Positions 49,801 through 63,519 of a DNA stretch of 64,000 nt are shown one piece after another (position 1 is the first letter of the stretch; every line of letters begins with the position of its first letter). The translations under genes and the position numbers were made by a program. A model generated the notes under the pieces. The model saw nothing but the letters and a program-made list of their open reading frames with translations, had not been told where the DNA came from and did no database searches. The stretch spans positions 4,671,143 to 4,735,142 of the forward strand of contig BROE01000028.1 in NCBI GenBank assembly GCA_036571765.1, given 5' to 3'. The DNA is from Plecoglossus altivelis. Lineage: Eukaryota > Chordata > Actinopteri > Osmeriformes > Plecoglossidae.

Positions 49801-52800
49801 GTGTTAATATGTGCACTACACAGAGGGTACCCTAGTGGTATATGCCTGGCATTAGTGTTCCAAGCTATTTCCTCAGGGCTTCTCCCTAACTGGACTCTTA
49901 ACAGGTTGTTGGTTTGCATCCAGCCGTCTTTTAGCCACCTTCTCCCTACACGTCCCCCCCCGTCCTCGTCCCCCCCGTCCTCATCCCCCTCGCCCTCATC
50001 TCCTCCTACATGCCTTTGCCTGGTTGCTCCGTGCAACAATCCTGCAGCTTTTCAGCTTTCCATGTTGAATGCCAAACAACAAAGACTTTTCCACAGCCAT
50101 CCTGGGAAAGTCAGTTGTTATCTAGATGTCAGTTGTAGGATTGCCTGAACGGGTTTGTGAAACACCGGCAGAGGGCTGCTAAAATTAAACTTGTTCTCTT
50201 TCAATGTCCTTGTTTTTCGGTTTGACATGTTCTCTCATAGTCATGAAGCCGCAGTAGAACAATTACATCTACCTTCCACTGTCCATTATGTAGCAGCTAT
50301 AACCATACATTGAAGCCTCTTCCTAAAGATACTGGTCCTTTAACATCAACAAGCCCCTCACTACCTCTCAGTCTCTAAGTATGCTACATCTTTCCCTGAA
50401 ATAAATGCTAGTCATCCCAGAAACTCACCTAAGAGATGTGGACCCACTGATATACAAACAATATAATTTGATGTCAGCATTTTAGCCAGTGCATTGTGTG
50501 AGCAAGAGACCTGTTGGATTGATATACTTAGTGTGAGGCAGCACAGCTAAGCAGCAGCTGAACATTATTGGATGGATTGCCTTTGAATGCTGATGCTTGT
50601 AAAGCCTCATGACCATATTAGGAGTTTCCATCCTAGGGGAGATAACATTGACGTTTGCCGAGAAAATTCTTTGGTGATGCCTGACACAATTGGATAGACT
50701 TCCAGATGAAGGAGCGGAGGGATGAGGAAGTCTCGTCCTTGACTCTGTGTGTCTGTGTGATGGATGGGGCTGTAGTATGGTGTCACACTCATTAAAGGTT
50801 CAAAAGATAATTAAAGCACTCAATTACCCAACTGTCCATCATCATGGATGGGCTGGGTGAATCTTACAGTGTTATTTCCACCCTTAATGCCTGAAAGTTG
50901 CCAGTAACCGGACAAACACATCCAGTTACAGCTGAGCACTCAGTGAAACTCAGACCCCGCTTTTCTCATTAGTGACCATGGGATATCCTCATGTCGGTTG
51001 GTTTCCAACTTCCCAAAGAACCCTCCAATAAATCTGAACGCAAAACTTTGCCTGAACTCTCATAACTGAGACAGAAGAGGAAGAATTATGTCATTTGAAA
51101 TGTTCCCAGCACTGTTGACCACAGCGGCCTCTGTGCACCGTAAGGTGAAGAGTGAGGTGCCAACCAGAAGGCGCAGCAGGCAGGCACGCAGGCAGACGCA
51201 CGGGCAGACCCACCCCTGGAACTCCACCTCCTGAAGGGTGGGAAACCCCATTGGTACAGAGGAACATCCTCAGGATTCCACTCTCTCTTCCACCTGATCA
51301 GCACCCACCGCTTCAGGCAACGCTTTTACGGTGAGAGCCCCACGTTAAGCAACATACACCGGTGCTATTTTTGGGTGGCCAAATTGGGCCGGGCATTGAA
51401 ATCCACAACCGAAATAACTCCATAAAGTTTTTGTGGGAAAGTTTAATACCTATGGGGCTCTTGTGTGGTCTCAGTTTCATTAAAAAGGCCTCATTTTCCA
51501 CTTGAGCCCTGGAAACTAGCTCCATGGCAACATATACTTGCAAGGAGTTCCTGGTTCTCTGGGCAAGGTTTCTTGAGAGGCTTGGCGTCTTGGAAGACCC
51601 CCGGGGAATCCTTTCTCTGGCAGCATCCTCTCTTAACGAAGGCTTGCTTGAAAAGGGCCCATGAGCTCCTATATCTGACCATACCTCTCCCTTTCCCCCA
51701 CATCCCTCCTATATATCCCACTCTGGTCCCAGCACATGTGCTCAGTAGTATACCTGCATGCCACCTCTCAGGTTTTAGTACACAAATGCTCATTTATTTA
51801 ATATGTCGCCGGATGTCAAAACGCTAAAATTAGCCCACGCCCAAGTACATAAGTGAGATCAATTGTTGCCTTCGCTGACAATCTTTCATGTGGTGACAAA
51901 GGTGATGAGACTTCCTCAGCACAAAGTTGTGCAAAAGCAAAACAGAGGAACAAAGGTGATATTGTGCTGAGAATAACAAGACGTGATGTTCCCTAATCAC
52001 ATTAAACCCATAATTGCCAGCTGACAAGTGCTGGTGTATTTAGATTAAGGAGTGCGGTCTGATTTTAATAACAGTTGGTGATATATAAATCCATCAGATA
52101 AAAAATATACTCTGTGATGCCGAGATAACTGTTGTGCCATTCTCAAACAGTAGAGCAACTGGACTTGTTGGAGCACGTTTAGTCTAAAACTGAACACAAG
52201 TAAAATAGCAAATGGGAGGCTTCTTCTCTGAAGCCACATCTCACCTTTTTAGAGCTTACCCTGAGTATAATTAAATAATAACAGGTTCAACATTTACTGT
52301 ACTCCATCAGAAGACCTGATGCACTGAAAGTACATCCTCAGATTTCAAAACAAAAATGGTCTACCCACACTTGTTCATGAGGAGAAGAGATCCTACCGTG
52401 TGCTACTAAGTACAGCAAATCCGTCATGGCTGGTCAGTGGCCTTTGTGAATCACAGGCCTGGGATATTATTCAAATGTGGTATGTTGGCCAGACCTGTTA
52501 CATTACCGTACAGAACTACCTATTACCACTGTCTAAAACCTAGAGTACAGGGAATGTCACCGTATTGCCCTGTGAAATTCAAATTCAAACTCAAGGTCTT
52601 GTCTAGAGGTAGAGTTTTTCCCTATGAGGTCTTGCAAGATCCGGTGGAATTTAAAATGGTTTCAGGCCTAATGGCCAACCAAGCCTTTAACATGTGCCAG
52701 GGTCACATACAATTGAGTTCAAATGAAACCATTCAGATTGACCTTTCAGGCTATAAAGAGGCTCCCCTCATTCCTCAGACACAAGCTCTACCAGTATTTG

Positions 52801-55800
52801 CACAAATTATGATATCACAGGAAAATGGAATCATCTCATCCACACCCACTTGTTCAAGTGCTTCCAGCATGTTTGACTTCCTCCAACTTGGTCATTGTGT
52901 ACATACTTCAAAACAAAATGAAACACGTCCTTGAGTAAGCAGGGAAGGTCCTCTAACTTACAAACGGACAGTTTTTATTTTGTTCTTACAGGCTTAAAAA
53001 GAAGAAAGTCTTCACAAAGCCCACGTATAAATAGATTTCGAAGGTTTCAGTGCCATCAGTCGGTTTGTAGAATGACCTCAGTTGTCCCGCTTTGAAACCA
53101 TCTAATGAGATATTGAGACCAGGAGGAATATTCTAATGTTAAACCAGACCTGTGCCTCATTCATTCCGGCCCTTCAACATGCATTTGTTTTGATAGCCCT
53201 CATGCCGAATCCAGAGAGAGAGTGTGCGAGAAAAAAAAGATGCGTGTTCTATTTTTGAAGCAAGCCATTTCCGTTTCGGCGATGCTAACTATCTCGATCC
53301 CTGATTTGTTAAACAGTCCCCCAGACACTAACCTTGAAGGGCCACCGTTGGTGGATAAGAGCCACAAACACAACCAGACTCTAGCCTTCATCATACATAA
53401 GCTACCAGTAACTACATGGAGTACGGATGAGGCATATCTACAAGTTTTTTGGATAAAAACAAATCCACAAATCATTTTTGTAAAGCCTTGTTGATACATT
53501 GTATTCCTTAGTGTATGTAGAAGTTGTCATCTCATCTCAAAACACTTTTTTTTTCTATTTTTGTGAGTCTTAACTGGAAGGCGAATTTCCAGTTATCCAT
53601 ACCCAAAAGTTCCTCCTGCCTTCCTGTGCAAGAATAGACAGTAGGGGGTGTAGATATGCAACACAGGGAGCCCAGTGTGGTGTGTTCCAGTTCCCTTTAT
53701 CCTCAAAGGCATTTTATGCCAGTCATGCCATTGCGAATGTCAGCCTTCATCAAATCATTTCCCTCTTAAAAGTGAATATCTGTATGTATAAAATGTGTGC
53801 AATATTAGCAAATCTTGCCTCTCCTCACCCTCAGCTTCATTCCTGGAAGGGAAGATGATTCATGACATGCCAAGAATATTTGCTCCGAGCACTTCGAGGT
53901 ACGAAATCTTGGCTCAACATCCTGACATGGGCTTAGGTTGCACTAATTCCTATACATATATTCATAAAGGCCTTTGTATTTGGCTGACAAGCTATATACT
54001 ATGACTTCTCAAACGGTTAGGTGATGATACCTTCAGGGCTTTACTCCTGCTGGGGGTTAGGAAGGTGCCAGGACAATTAACATCCACAATGTCCAGCCTG
54101 CGTTGTCTAACATACAGTATAACCCCATTTTCAGAAGTTTCAGAAAAACCGTTTCTGAAGAAGAAAAAAAAAGAGCTCCTCCCACACTTCGTCTGTGCGA
54201 TATTTGAAAACAAACTGGACGTTTCTAAGTTTACATGGGAATTCTGATTTGCACCCATCATGTAATGGGTGGGAATGTTTATGCACTTGTAGAAAGACGC
54301 TATGACAAAATTCTTATTGCACCGCTATTGACGAGAAAACAATAGTGTGACTGTTGTGCTATTGCAAAGACTTGAAAGATGGGGTGGAATTTCCAATCAA
54401 GCGGACACCTGTCTTTATTAGTAACTGGAAGAGCCTTTTATTTATGTCATCGCTCCCTTCTCCTCACATCATAGTTGATGAGTCACTCAGCAGGAACAAT
54501 GCTAATACAGTTGTCTCGAGTGAGTTGTTGCGCAGAGATGCTCCAGGTAAACATTAAACAGGATGTGAGGTAGTGTACGTCAAGGCTTGACATGCAGACA
54601 CGGGAAGGTAATCATTAGCAGGGCTCACAAGTTTTCACTGTTTTCGATTGGTTTTCTACTCTGTATAAGTCGAAACAACCGTCATCTCAGTATTCCTGCG
54701 CCTTATCCATTAGTTGAATATGATCTGACAAGGTATCCCATATTCCTCAGCGTAAGAAATGGTTGAACTGCATGAGAACACTGACTATAGAATCTATTGG
54801 GTCAAATAATTCTCTTAGCTTTCCTGTTGTGTGCCGGTGGAATGATGCAGTCATGCAAAGCTTTCTACAAAGAATTAAGTTTATTTAGATGCCTTGTGTG
54901 GGACTTGTGTCCACACAATGCATCTGAACAAACAAGACACATTTTGAACAATGTGTTTACATTTTCAAGTTTGCATTTAACCCATTGGAAACCTAGGTGA
55001 CTGGTCCTGAAACACGAATTGATGAAATTGTAATCAGTCTGTAAAATTGAGTACAGGTGCACATCCACTCGTCAGATGGATGAATCACACATCCCCTCCT
55101 GACACCCACATGCATGTTCAAGCTTGCAAGAATATGTTTCATGAGTATTATTCTTGTTTTTTGTTTATACAAAGGACTAGTAAGCGTTCTGGTCTACGAG
55201 GCCTTCAGGTCATAAAGAGTGTTTAAATTAAGCTGATTAAGTTAATTAAGTTGAGCTAAGTTGATAAAAAGATCAGATGCTTCAATGTTACTTACTTATA
55301 ACAGATTTATAAGCTGTAATGGGGTGTTAATTTTAGTCACATAAAATCAATTAACATCCCATCAGGAAGATTCAACATCCCAGCTCAGAAACAGTGTGTT
55401 TGTGAGAAGATGTGTTTGGTAGAAAAGAGTATAGAACAGTCTGGAAGTTGCCTTGAAAAGGAAGGGTATGGTACGTGGTAGGGGGACATGAGGACTGGAA
55501 GAGGAGTGAACTGTTCTTACCTACCTTTTTCTGTGGTATCTACAGTGATGGAGCATCGCCATTTATAGACTTCCTGACTGCCAGGTGTAGCAGGCACCAA
55601 CCATGGTGTCAGTCATTCTGATTATTTCACCCACTACCTCCCATGACACGACACTGTCACACCTTATTCCCCAGACAGATATGATTCAGCCAGAAAATAC
55701 CCACCACAACAGCAAGGAGCTTGGAGGCTAACATAGCTTTCGCTGTCTAAGACAGCATCAATAAGACATTCGAATGTTCTGCCAAGGTTAAAGACCATTA

Positions 55801-58480
55801 TTGTCTGATCCTTTGTTGATGGAAAAGAAAAGCTTTGACCTTATAATCTATTGGGGATTTGTTCAGTTGTTATATTATTTCCTGTGACAGCTTTTTATGA
55901 AAAAGCTGTGAATTTGGGGTGGTTGCCTGTCATAACTACTTAAAAGGCATGTTACAACACGGTCAAACTGTGGGAAAGTACAGTTCAAAGTCATTTGATT
56001 CTGAAAACTGTTTTTTCAAGAAGCGTTGAACTCTTCTTAAACATAAGCATACATCTTGTGAGTGAACCATTAAGTTTGTGTAGAGAGGTGCTTTACGATG
56101 CATTTTATGAGCTGATGAATTCAAATAACTGCAGCCAAAACAGAACCGTTTAGCCACATGAAAAACATGGCATGGAGAGTGGGGATAGAGCCATCTTTTG
56201 GGAAAATACATTTTTGGGAATTAACAACATTTAAAAAGTTGTCTTCCTTAAGTTCTTCCATGGGCAAGCATAAGTTACAGTTTGTTGACAGATAAGGGGC
56301 CACCCATCCTTTAGGTTAGGTTGCTTGGGGTGTTCTTCCCAGCCTGGAACGTAACTGAACTCTCACACACCGAAACGAGTCCTGTAGCTCACTTGATTGA
56401 ATTAGTGTCTGCGTGACTGAGCAACAATGCAGCAACATCACTCAGTGCTGACACAAAACAAATGTCAAACTACTAGTCCAAATTCAGGGTTTATATGAAC
56501 CCTGATATGATTAGTGAGAGATATTCCATGCATGCACCACCACACAAAAAGACAGAGGGAGAAAGAATTCCCATCTCTTTTTCCGAGCAATGTTAGGAAG
56601 CAGCCTAACCAATAGTGGCAACTGAAAAAAACAGGGCCAAAACCAATGAAGGAAAATGGGTGAAACGGAGAGAATGGAGTGGAGGAGCCTATTGAGTGGT
56701 TGCCCCAGACCGAGTGAAAGTGGCATTGTTTGGGCCTTTTTGGTGGCAACAGCAGGGGTGGGCTCCCAGTAAGGAGCAAATCAGGTCACGTGTTTCACCC
56801 GACCACAGAGCAGGGCAGCAGCAAAAAAGGAGACTGATGCTGAGTTGGAGAACAGCCTTCCAGGTCTTTGAAGTTAAAGAAAGACAACCTCATCGATCAT
56901 TAGTTTTAAAGGGCTTTTTCATCGTGCCTTTCCCTTCGCTTTCTTTTCAGCGTTTCAAGGACCGTTTGTTTATTGTTCGAATGAACCTGTTGCAAACCTA
57001 ATCCTTCGCAGGAGTAAAAAAACGCCTAACACAAGCTCTCTCAGGCTGTCTGGCTTCCTGTATTCACACTATGGAATTTGGCCTGGGTATTAGTCACTTT
57101 GAGCCTTAGTTAGTTTCATGTAGATACTGTACATCAACAAGAAGGCTTGAAAATACACTGTAGTATTCGGTTCATCCCTGCTTAGCACCATCTGGACATC
57201 ATAAATACCAAACTCCAAAACAAACACTCACTAACAGTCAGTCAACGTCAACTATTACAAACACTGTACACACCCAACATTTGATATACTCAGCCCTGCT
57301 ATTTCACAATGACAATTTACAAGGCATAAAGGTGAGGAGTTATTTTTAGCAACAGGGAAACATTGAAGTTGTGACACAATTAAAACCAGAGCTTTAGTGT
57401 GGAAAGACGTCTATCATCCTAAAAAGAAGGTGGTTGTTGAGGCTTCGTGCTCCGGCAACAGGTTTAACGAGGATTGTTTAATGACGTGTTAAATGATTTA
57501 CAAAACTATCCCACAATAATGGATTGCAGCTGTGACACTGCCAGAATATGACAAGCCTTTTAGTAGGTGAGGGCTTTACAGTAAAATGCCTTTCAGAATC
57601 ATATAGACAGAATGATGAAAAGATGAAAAGATGGAGAAGCTATATTTTACAGTGTGCCAGCTTCAATAGAGACAAACGCAATCATCGACCTACATTCTAA
57701 TCCGATTAGATGTGTTGACTGAGATTAATTAAAGTATTTGTGTCTAAAAATTGTTTAGCTTCTAATAGCTGTGAAATTACACAAGTACTCTGTAGTTAGC
57801 AGAACACAGTTCCGATTATTTCTGAATGCCACATAAATAGTTAAATCCAGAGATGCAATTGATGTGACAATTAGGGCAAAATGGGATGTGGAAGGCTTTA
57901 TTCAATGTATGGATTCGTGAGAAGAAAAAAAAAATTATATCAGTAAATGTCAGTCACCATTCAAACAATTACCTTGTTGATTACATTGCAGTGTGCCCTG
58001 CATCTCAGTAACTTAGAGCGTTTACCTATCAACAATGTGTTATGTTTGGTGTGGTTTCCTCCATCTAATGTGTCCTAATTTATTAAATCTAAAACTGTCA
58101 GGTCAGGCCCTCCTGTAGGACCTTCACTTATCACTCCAACTTTTGACCTAGTGTTCCTTGGGGCTCACAGAAAATTCATTCATCATGCAGTTGAGATGAG
58201 AGTCGTGAATATAAGGCCATGATCTAATACTTTCCACACTTCCTCTTTCTGAAACCCTTCTAGAGCTGCCATCAAGAGGGGTTTACTGCCTTTGGAAAGG
58301 CGAAAGTGGCACCTCTAACACCCGATAGGGCAGTCGGATGTTGGAGCTTAAATTCACGTGGGATGACTTTTCCTGCCCGAACCCTTTCTCAGTCTTGGTC
58401 GGAGACTTTGTCAGGCATGGTTAATTGCTTAGGTCATGTTATGGTAAACATGAACCCCTAATCTCAAACTGGTCTGTCTC
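46880..58480. other. Long gene-poor interval
   Basis: About 11.6 kb of AT-rich DNA holds short simple repeats, including a CCCCCCGTCCTCGT-like pyrimidine repeat at about 49,951-49,997. Several long but unsupported open frames occur (up to 165 codons at 52,437-52,934). No gene or mobile element is recognised. Confidence 0.45.
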
Positions 58481-58484
58481 TTTC

Positions 58485-58727
58485 TTTTCTCTCTTTCTTT
58501 CTCTCTCTGTTTCACTCTCTCTCTCTCTCTCTCTCTCCCATTCATTCATTTATTCTCTTTCATGCTCACCTATTCTCTGGTTCTTTTCTTCTCTCTCTCT
58601 CTCTCCCCCTCCTCTCTGTGCGTAACTTCTCTTTTCTTCTGACTCCTTCTTCCTTTGATGCAAATTGGGTGGTTGAGATCAGCCAACGGTCAGAGTTAGA
58701 ATGAGCTTTCAACCCCTACCACCCCTT

Positions 58728-58786
<59 letters not shown>

Positions 58787-58790
58787 CTCT
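58485..58790. repeat. CT/AG microsatellite tracts
   Basis: Two runs of CT repeats (about 58,500-58,540 and 58,734-58,785) are joined by pyrimidine-rich DNA, with a short ATATAT piece at the right end. The Ser/Leu-rich frame across them is a repeat artefact. Confidence 0.9.
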
Positions 58791-58799
58791 ATATATATC

Positions 58800-59687
58800 T
58801 CTGTCTGTCTCTGATCTGGTATCAGTCTTCAGTTTCTGACCGATCTAACTCAATCACTACAACTCAGTTTACAGGAACGCACACACAGACACACACAGGA
58901 ACATGGAAAACACCGTGCACCGTAGCAACTCTACACTCACTGTCTTCAGCTGGCGTTACCGATAGCATTAATGTTAACGACAAAACAGCACGAGGAAAAG
59001 GAATTGAAGTGAATTCAAGCTTTGCTTTTATCTTTATTACTAAAACAACGAAAAGTACTATGCCCTACCACAGTCCTTCACTTGTCAAGGACATCCTTGG
59101 CTAAATTAGGGTACTTTTTGCTGGCCTTCCAAAGTAGGGAAACTCTGGTGCAGATCTATATCTGTTACTGGGCTACCATTATGTGCGTCTGGTATATTTG
59201 GCATGATGTGTTGGCATTGTCCAAAGATGACCCTGATAACGTTTTGCAAATTGATTGTAGAACTTACTGTGTGGCACCCAAGCAAAAACACATTTACATA
59301 AAACAACATATTTGGAATGGCTATGGTATACATATGTGTATTGTCATCGTTGTTGACAGTAGACCTTGGACACATTCAATTCAATACACTGGCCAAAATG
59401 ATGGAGGAATGATGATGAGGAATATATGCCAATCCCTTAGTCAAGAGGACTTTCTGTAGGGCTAATGCAGAAAGACACACACACATACCAGGGTCCACAC
59501 GTACACATACACCTAATTTGGGGCATCATACTCATCATAACATTCTCTGAGACACCATTCAACACTCCAGTATAGCTCCAACCTCACACACAAACATGCA
59601 TATACTAATCATTGGTTACTATTTATTTTCTGCCCATTAGTTACTAATTGTAAAGTATAACTGTGTAAATCCCAGACAGGCCCTGCC
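58800..59687. other. Non-coding interval
   Basis: AT-rich DNA with a CA-rich stretch at about 58,880-58,900 and a 145-codon frame (59,022-59,459) that has no recognisable domain. Nothing else is seen. Confidence 0.45.
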
Positions 59688-59709
59688 TAACATAAAACCA
59701 TCCATCCAT

Positions 59710-61418
59710 TCATTTTCTTCCACTTATCCGGGGCCGGGTCGCAGGGGCAGCAGTGTGAGCAGGGAGGCCCAGACTTCCTTCTCCATGCACACCTCCTCCA
59801 GCACCTCCGGGGGTATCCCGAGGCGTTCCCAGGCCAGCCGAGAGACATAGTCCCTCCAGCGTGTCCTGGGTCTTCCCCGGGGCTGCCTCCCGGTAGGACA
59901 TGCCCGGAACACCTCCCGAGGGAGGCGTCCAGGAGGCATCCGAAACCAATGCCCGAGCCACCTCAGCTGGCTCCTCTCGAAGTGGAGGAGCAGCGGCTCT
60001 ACTCCGAGCTCAGCTCCTTCTTCATCACGACGGACCGGTACAGAGTCCGCATCACTGCAGCCGCTGCACTGATCCTCCTGTCAATCTCACGTTCCGTCCT
60101 TCCCTCACTCGTGAACAAGACCCCGAGATACTTGAACTCCTCCACTTGAAGCAAGGACTGCTCACCCACCCGGAGGGAGCAAGCCACCTTTTTCCGGTCG
60201 AGAACCATGGCCTCAGACTTCGAGGTGCTGATTCCCATCCCGGCTGCTTCACACTCGGCTGCAAACCGCTCTAGTGCATGCTGTAGGTCCCAGTCCAATG
60301 GAGCCATCAGGACAACATCATCCGCGAATAGCAGAGATGAAATCCTGTGCCCCCCAAACCAGACACCCTCCGGCCCCTGGCAGTGCCTAGAAATTCTGTA
60401 GTCCATATAAGAAGGAACCCAATGTACAGAACCGGTGACAAAGGGTAGCCCTAGTGTAGTCCAACATGCACCGGGAAGTCCGACTTACTACCGGCAATGC
60501 AAACACAGCTCCGGTCATACAGGGACCAGACAGCCCTGAGCAAAGGTACCTGGACCCCGTACTCCCAGCAAACCCCCCACAGGGCACAACGAGGGACACG
60601 GTCGAACGCCTTCTCCAGGTCCACCAAACACATGCCGGAACTGGTTGCAAGAACTCCATGAACCTCAGAGCACGCCGATGAGAGTGTGTAGGAGCTGTCC
60701 AGTGTTCGGCGACCAGGACGAAGACCCACAGGCTTGCTCTTGCCTGAATCGGGAGGGTTCGACTATCGGAACGATTCTCCTCTCCCAGTTACCGCTGGGC
60801 AGTAGGGGACCTTACCGAGGGAGGCTGCAGGCGAGTGTGATCCCCTGCTAGTTGGGAACACACTCCCCGGGTCCCCTTCTTTTAAAGGGGTGCACGCCCA
60901 CCCCGGTCTGCCAGTACCAAGGGGCACCGTCCCAAGGCGCCACGCAATGTTGAGGAGACGTGTCAGCCACAACAGCCCCAACAACATCCAGAGACTTAAG
61001 ATATTCAGGATGGATCTCATCTACCCCGGGGCTTTGCCACCGAGTAGCCCACCGAGCACCTCGGTGACTTCCGCCTGGGTGATCGACGAGTCCACCTCCC
61101 GGTCCTCAGCCTCTGTTTCCTCCTCGGAAGACGTGATGGCAGGATTGAGGAGATCCTCAAAGTATTCCTTCCACCGCTCAACAACGTTGAGGTCAGCAGC
61201 TCTCCGCCCACACCGTACACAGTGTTGGTGAAGAACCGCTTCTCCCCCCTGAGTCGGCGAACGGTTTGCCAGAATTTCCTTGCGGCCGTCTGGTAGTCCT
61301 TCGCCATGGCCTCCCCGAATTCCTCCCAGACCCGAGTTTTAGCCTCCGTGACAATCCGAGCCGCGGCACGCTTGGCCTGCCGATACCTGTTAACTGTCTC
61401 AGGAGTCCCACAAGCCAA
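59710..61418 (-). pseudogene. Rex3 reverse transcriptase region, degenerate
   Basis: Pieces of reverse transcriptase appear in separate frames: LEKAFDRVPRCALWG (60,451-60,729), SSLLFADDVVLMAPLDWDL with the YADD-like FADD catalytic motif (59,999-60,406), EEFKYLGVLFTSEGR, and the C-terminal MPPGRLPREVFRACPTGRQP and TRWRDYVSRLAWERLG (59,724-59,961). Near 60,008 the text jumps from VMKKELSSE to the EPLLL-type block, so about 60-70 residues usual in the family are missing. The frames are shifted relative to each other, so no functional enzyme can be made. Confidence 0.88.
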
Positions 61419-62309
61419 CCAGGCTCAATAGGACTCCTTCTTCAGTTTGACAGCATCCCTTACTTCCGGTGTCCACCACCGGGTTCGGGGATTGCCGCTG
61501 CGACTGTCACCAGAGACCTTACGACCGCAGGTCCGGGCCACCGCAACGGAGGCCGAGAACATAGTCCACTCAGACTCAATGTCTCCAGTCCCCCCCGGAA
61601 TCTGTGAGAAACTCTCCCAGAGGTGCGAGTTGAAGACCTCACTGACAGAAGGCTCTGCCAGACGTTCCCAACAGACCCTCACGATACGCTTGGGCCNNNN
61701 NNNNNNACCTCCCGGTCCTCAGCCTCTGTTTCCTCCTCGGAAGACGTGATGGCAGGATTGAGGAGATCCTCAAAGTATTCCTTCCACCGCTCAACAACGT
61801 TGAGGTCAGCAGCTCTCCGCCCACACCGTACACAGTGTTGGTGAAGAACCGCTTCTCCCCCCTGAGTCGGCGAACGGTTTGCCAGAATTTCCTTGCGGCC
61901 GTCTGGTAGTCCTTCGCCATGGCCTCCCCGAATTCCTCCCAGACCCGAGTTTTAGCCTCCGTGACAATCCGAGCCGCGGCACGCTTGGCCTGCCGATACC
62001 TGTTAACTGTCTCAGGAGTCCCACAAGCCAACCAGGCTCAATAGGACTCCTTCTTCAGTTTGACAGCATCCCTTACTTCCGGTGTCCACCACCGGGTTCG
62101 GGGATTGCCGCTGCGACTGTCACCAGAGACCTTACGACCGCAGGTCCGGGCCACCGCAACGGAGGCCGAGAACATAGTCCACTCAGACTCAATGTCTCCA
62201 GTCCCCCCCGGAATCTGTGAGAAACTCTCCCAGAGGTGCGAGTTGAAGACCTCACTGACAGAAGGCTCTGCCAGACGTTCCCAACAGACCCTCACGATAC
62301 GCTTGGGCC
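61094..62309. repeat. 603-bp exact duplication around a 10-N gap
   Basis: Positions 61,094-61,696 repeat at 61,707-62,309 (offset 613) with no difference I can see. The 10 N at 61,697-61,706 lie between them. The duplicated part lies within the LINE. An exact copy abutting a gap is best explained as overlapping contigs that were not merged. Confidence 0.9.
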
Positions 62310-63306
62310 TGCCAGGTTTGTCCGACTTCCTCCTCCACCAGCGGATCCAGCTCACGACCAGGTGGTGATCGGTTGACAGCTCTGCCCCTCTCTTTACCCG
62401 AGTGTCCGAGACACACGGCCGGAGGTCAGAGGACACGACAACAAAGTCGATCATTGACCTTCGGCCTAGGGTGCCCTGGTGCCACGTGCACTGATGGACG
62501 CCCTTGTGCTTGAACATGGTGTTTGTCATGGACAAACTGTAGCTAGCACAGAAGTCCAACAACAAAACACTGCTCGGGTTCAGATCCGGGGGGGCATTCT
62601 TCCCAATCACCCCTCTCCAGGTGTCACTGTCGTTGCCCACTTGGGCGTTGAAGTCCCCCAGCAGAACAATGGAGTCCCCTGTCGGTGCACTATCCAGTAC
62701 CCCTCCAAGGGACCCCAAGAAGGCCGGGTACTCTGCACTGCTGTTCGGCCCATAGGTCGATACAACAGTGAGAGACCTATCCCTGGCTTGAAGGCGCAGG
62801 GACACGACCCTCTCGTTTACCGGGGTAAACGCCAACCCGTGGCGGCTGAGCCACGGGGCTATGAGCAAGCCCACGCTAGCCCACCGCCTCTCCCCACGAG
62901 CAACGCCAGAGAAATGTAGAGTCCAGCCTCTCTCGAGGATAACGGATCCAGAACCCAGGCTGTGCATGGAGGTGAGGCCGACTATATCTAGCCGGTAAAG
63001 CTCTACCTCCCGCACAAGCTCGGGCTCCTTTCCTGCCAGCGAGGTGACATTCCATGTCCCCAGCGCTAGAGACCATGTGCATGGCCTTGGTCGTCCAGGC
63101 ACCTGCCCCTGATCGCCACCCAAAACACACTGCACCGGCCCCCTACGGTCCTTCCTGTGGGTGGTGGGCCTGCAGGAAGGTGATCCCACGTCGCCTTTTC
63201 GGGCTATACCCGGCCGGGTCCCATGGGCAAAGACCCGGCCACCAGGTGCTCGCCTGGGAGCACCCACCCCAGGCCTGGCTCCAGGGTGGGGCCCCGTTAA
63301 CGCCAC
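62038..63306 (-). pseudogene. Rex3 APE endonuclease region
   Basis: A 422-codon open stretch carries the endonuclease/exonuclease/phosphatase fold: LGTWNVTSLAGK (N-terminal motif), a central SVGLLIAPWL, VVSTYGPNS, VLLGDFNAQVG (the conserved GDFN) and STDHHLVVSWIRW (the SDHxL-type catalytic end). In RTE elements this enzyme nicks the target DNA to start reverse transcription. The domain looks intact here, but the continuing polyprotein is interrupted downstream. Confidence 0.88.
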
Positions 63307-63519
63307 TCCGGGCGACGTAGCGATTGTCCTTTTTTTGTCATCATAGGGGTTTTGGTGAACCGCACTTAGTCTGGCTAGTCACCTAGGACCAGTTTGCCAT
63401 GGGAGACCCTACCAGGGGCATTATTTCCCCCGACAACACAGCTCCTGGGATCATTCAAGCACTCAAACCCCTCCACCACGTTAAGGTGGCGGTTCAAGGA
63501 GGGGTAACATAAAACCAGT

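Larger units (their letters stand above)
59701..63504 (-). mobile_element. Rex3-type LINE (RTE clade), inserted with a target-site duplication
   Basis: The element runs on the minus strand. Its 5' end (about 63,504) begins with the CCCCTCCTTGAACCGCCACC leader and its 3' end (59,701) is a short GGAT-type microsatellite tail. The 13-bp direct repeat TAACATAAAACCA flanks it at 59,688-59,700 and 63,505-63,517, which marks a completed insertion. It codes for an APE-type endonuclease followed by reverse transcriptase. Removing the 613-bp assembly duplication at the N-gap gives a true length near 3.2 kb. Frame breaks and an internal deletion near 60,000 show that this copy is dead. Confidence 0.92.

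Noticed and set aside
52437..52934. 165-codon open frame on the plus strand
   Set aside because: It starts at GTG rather than ATG, has no recognisable domain, lacks splice or promoter context, and lies in ordinary AT-rich DNA. A chance frame of this size is expected in a window this long.
59022..59459. 145-codon open frame on the plus strand
   Set aside because: Its composition is mixed with no domain or signal, and no splice sites define it. It is treated as chance.
62479..62919. 146-codon plus-strand frame within the LINE
   Set aside because: It is antisense to the Rex3 endonuclease domain, whose minus-strand frame carries the conserved motifs.
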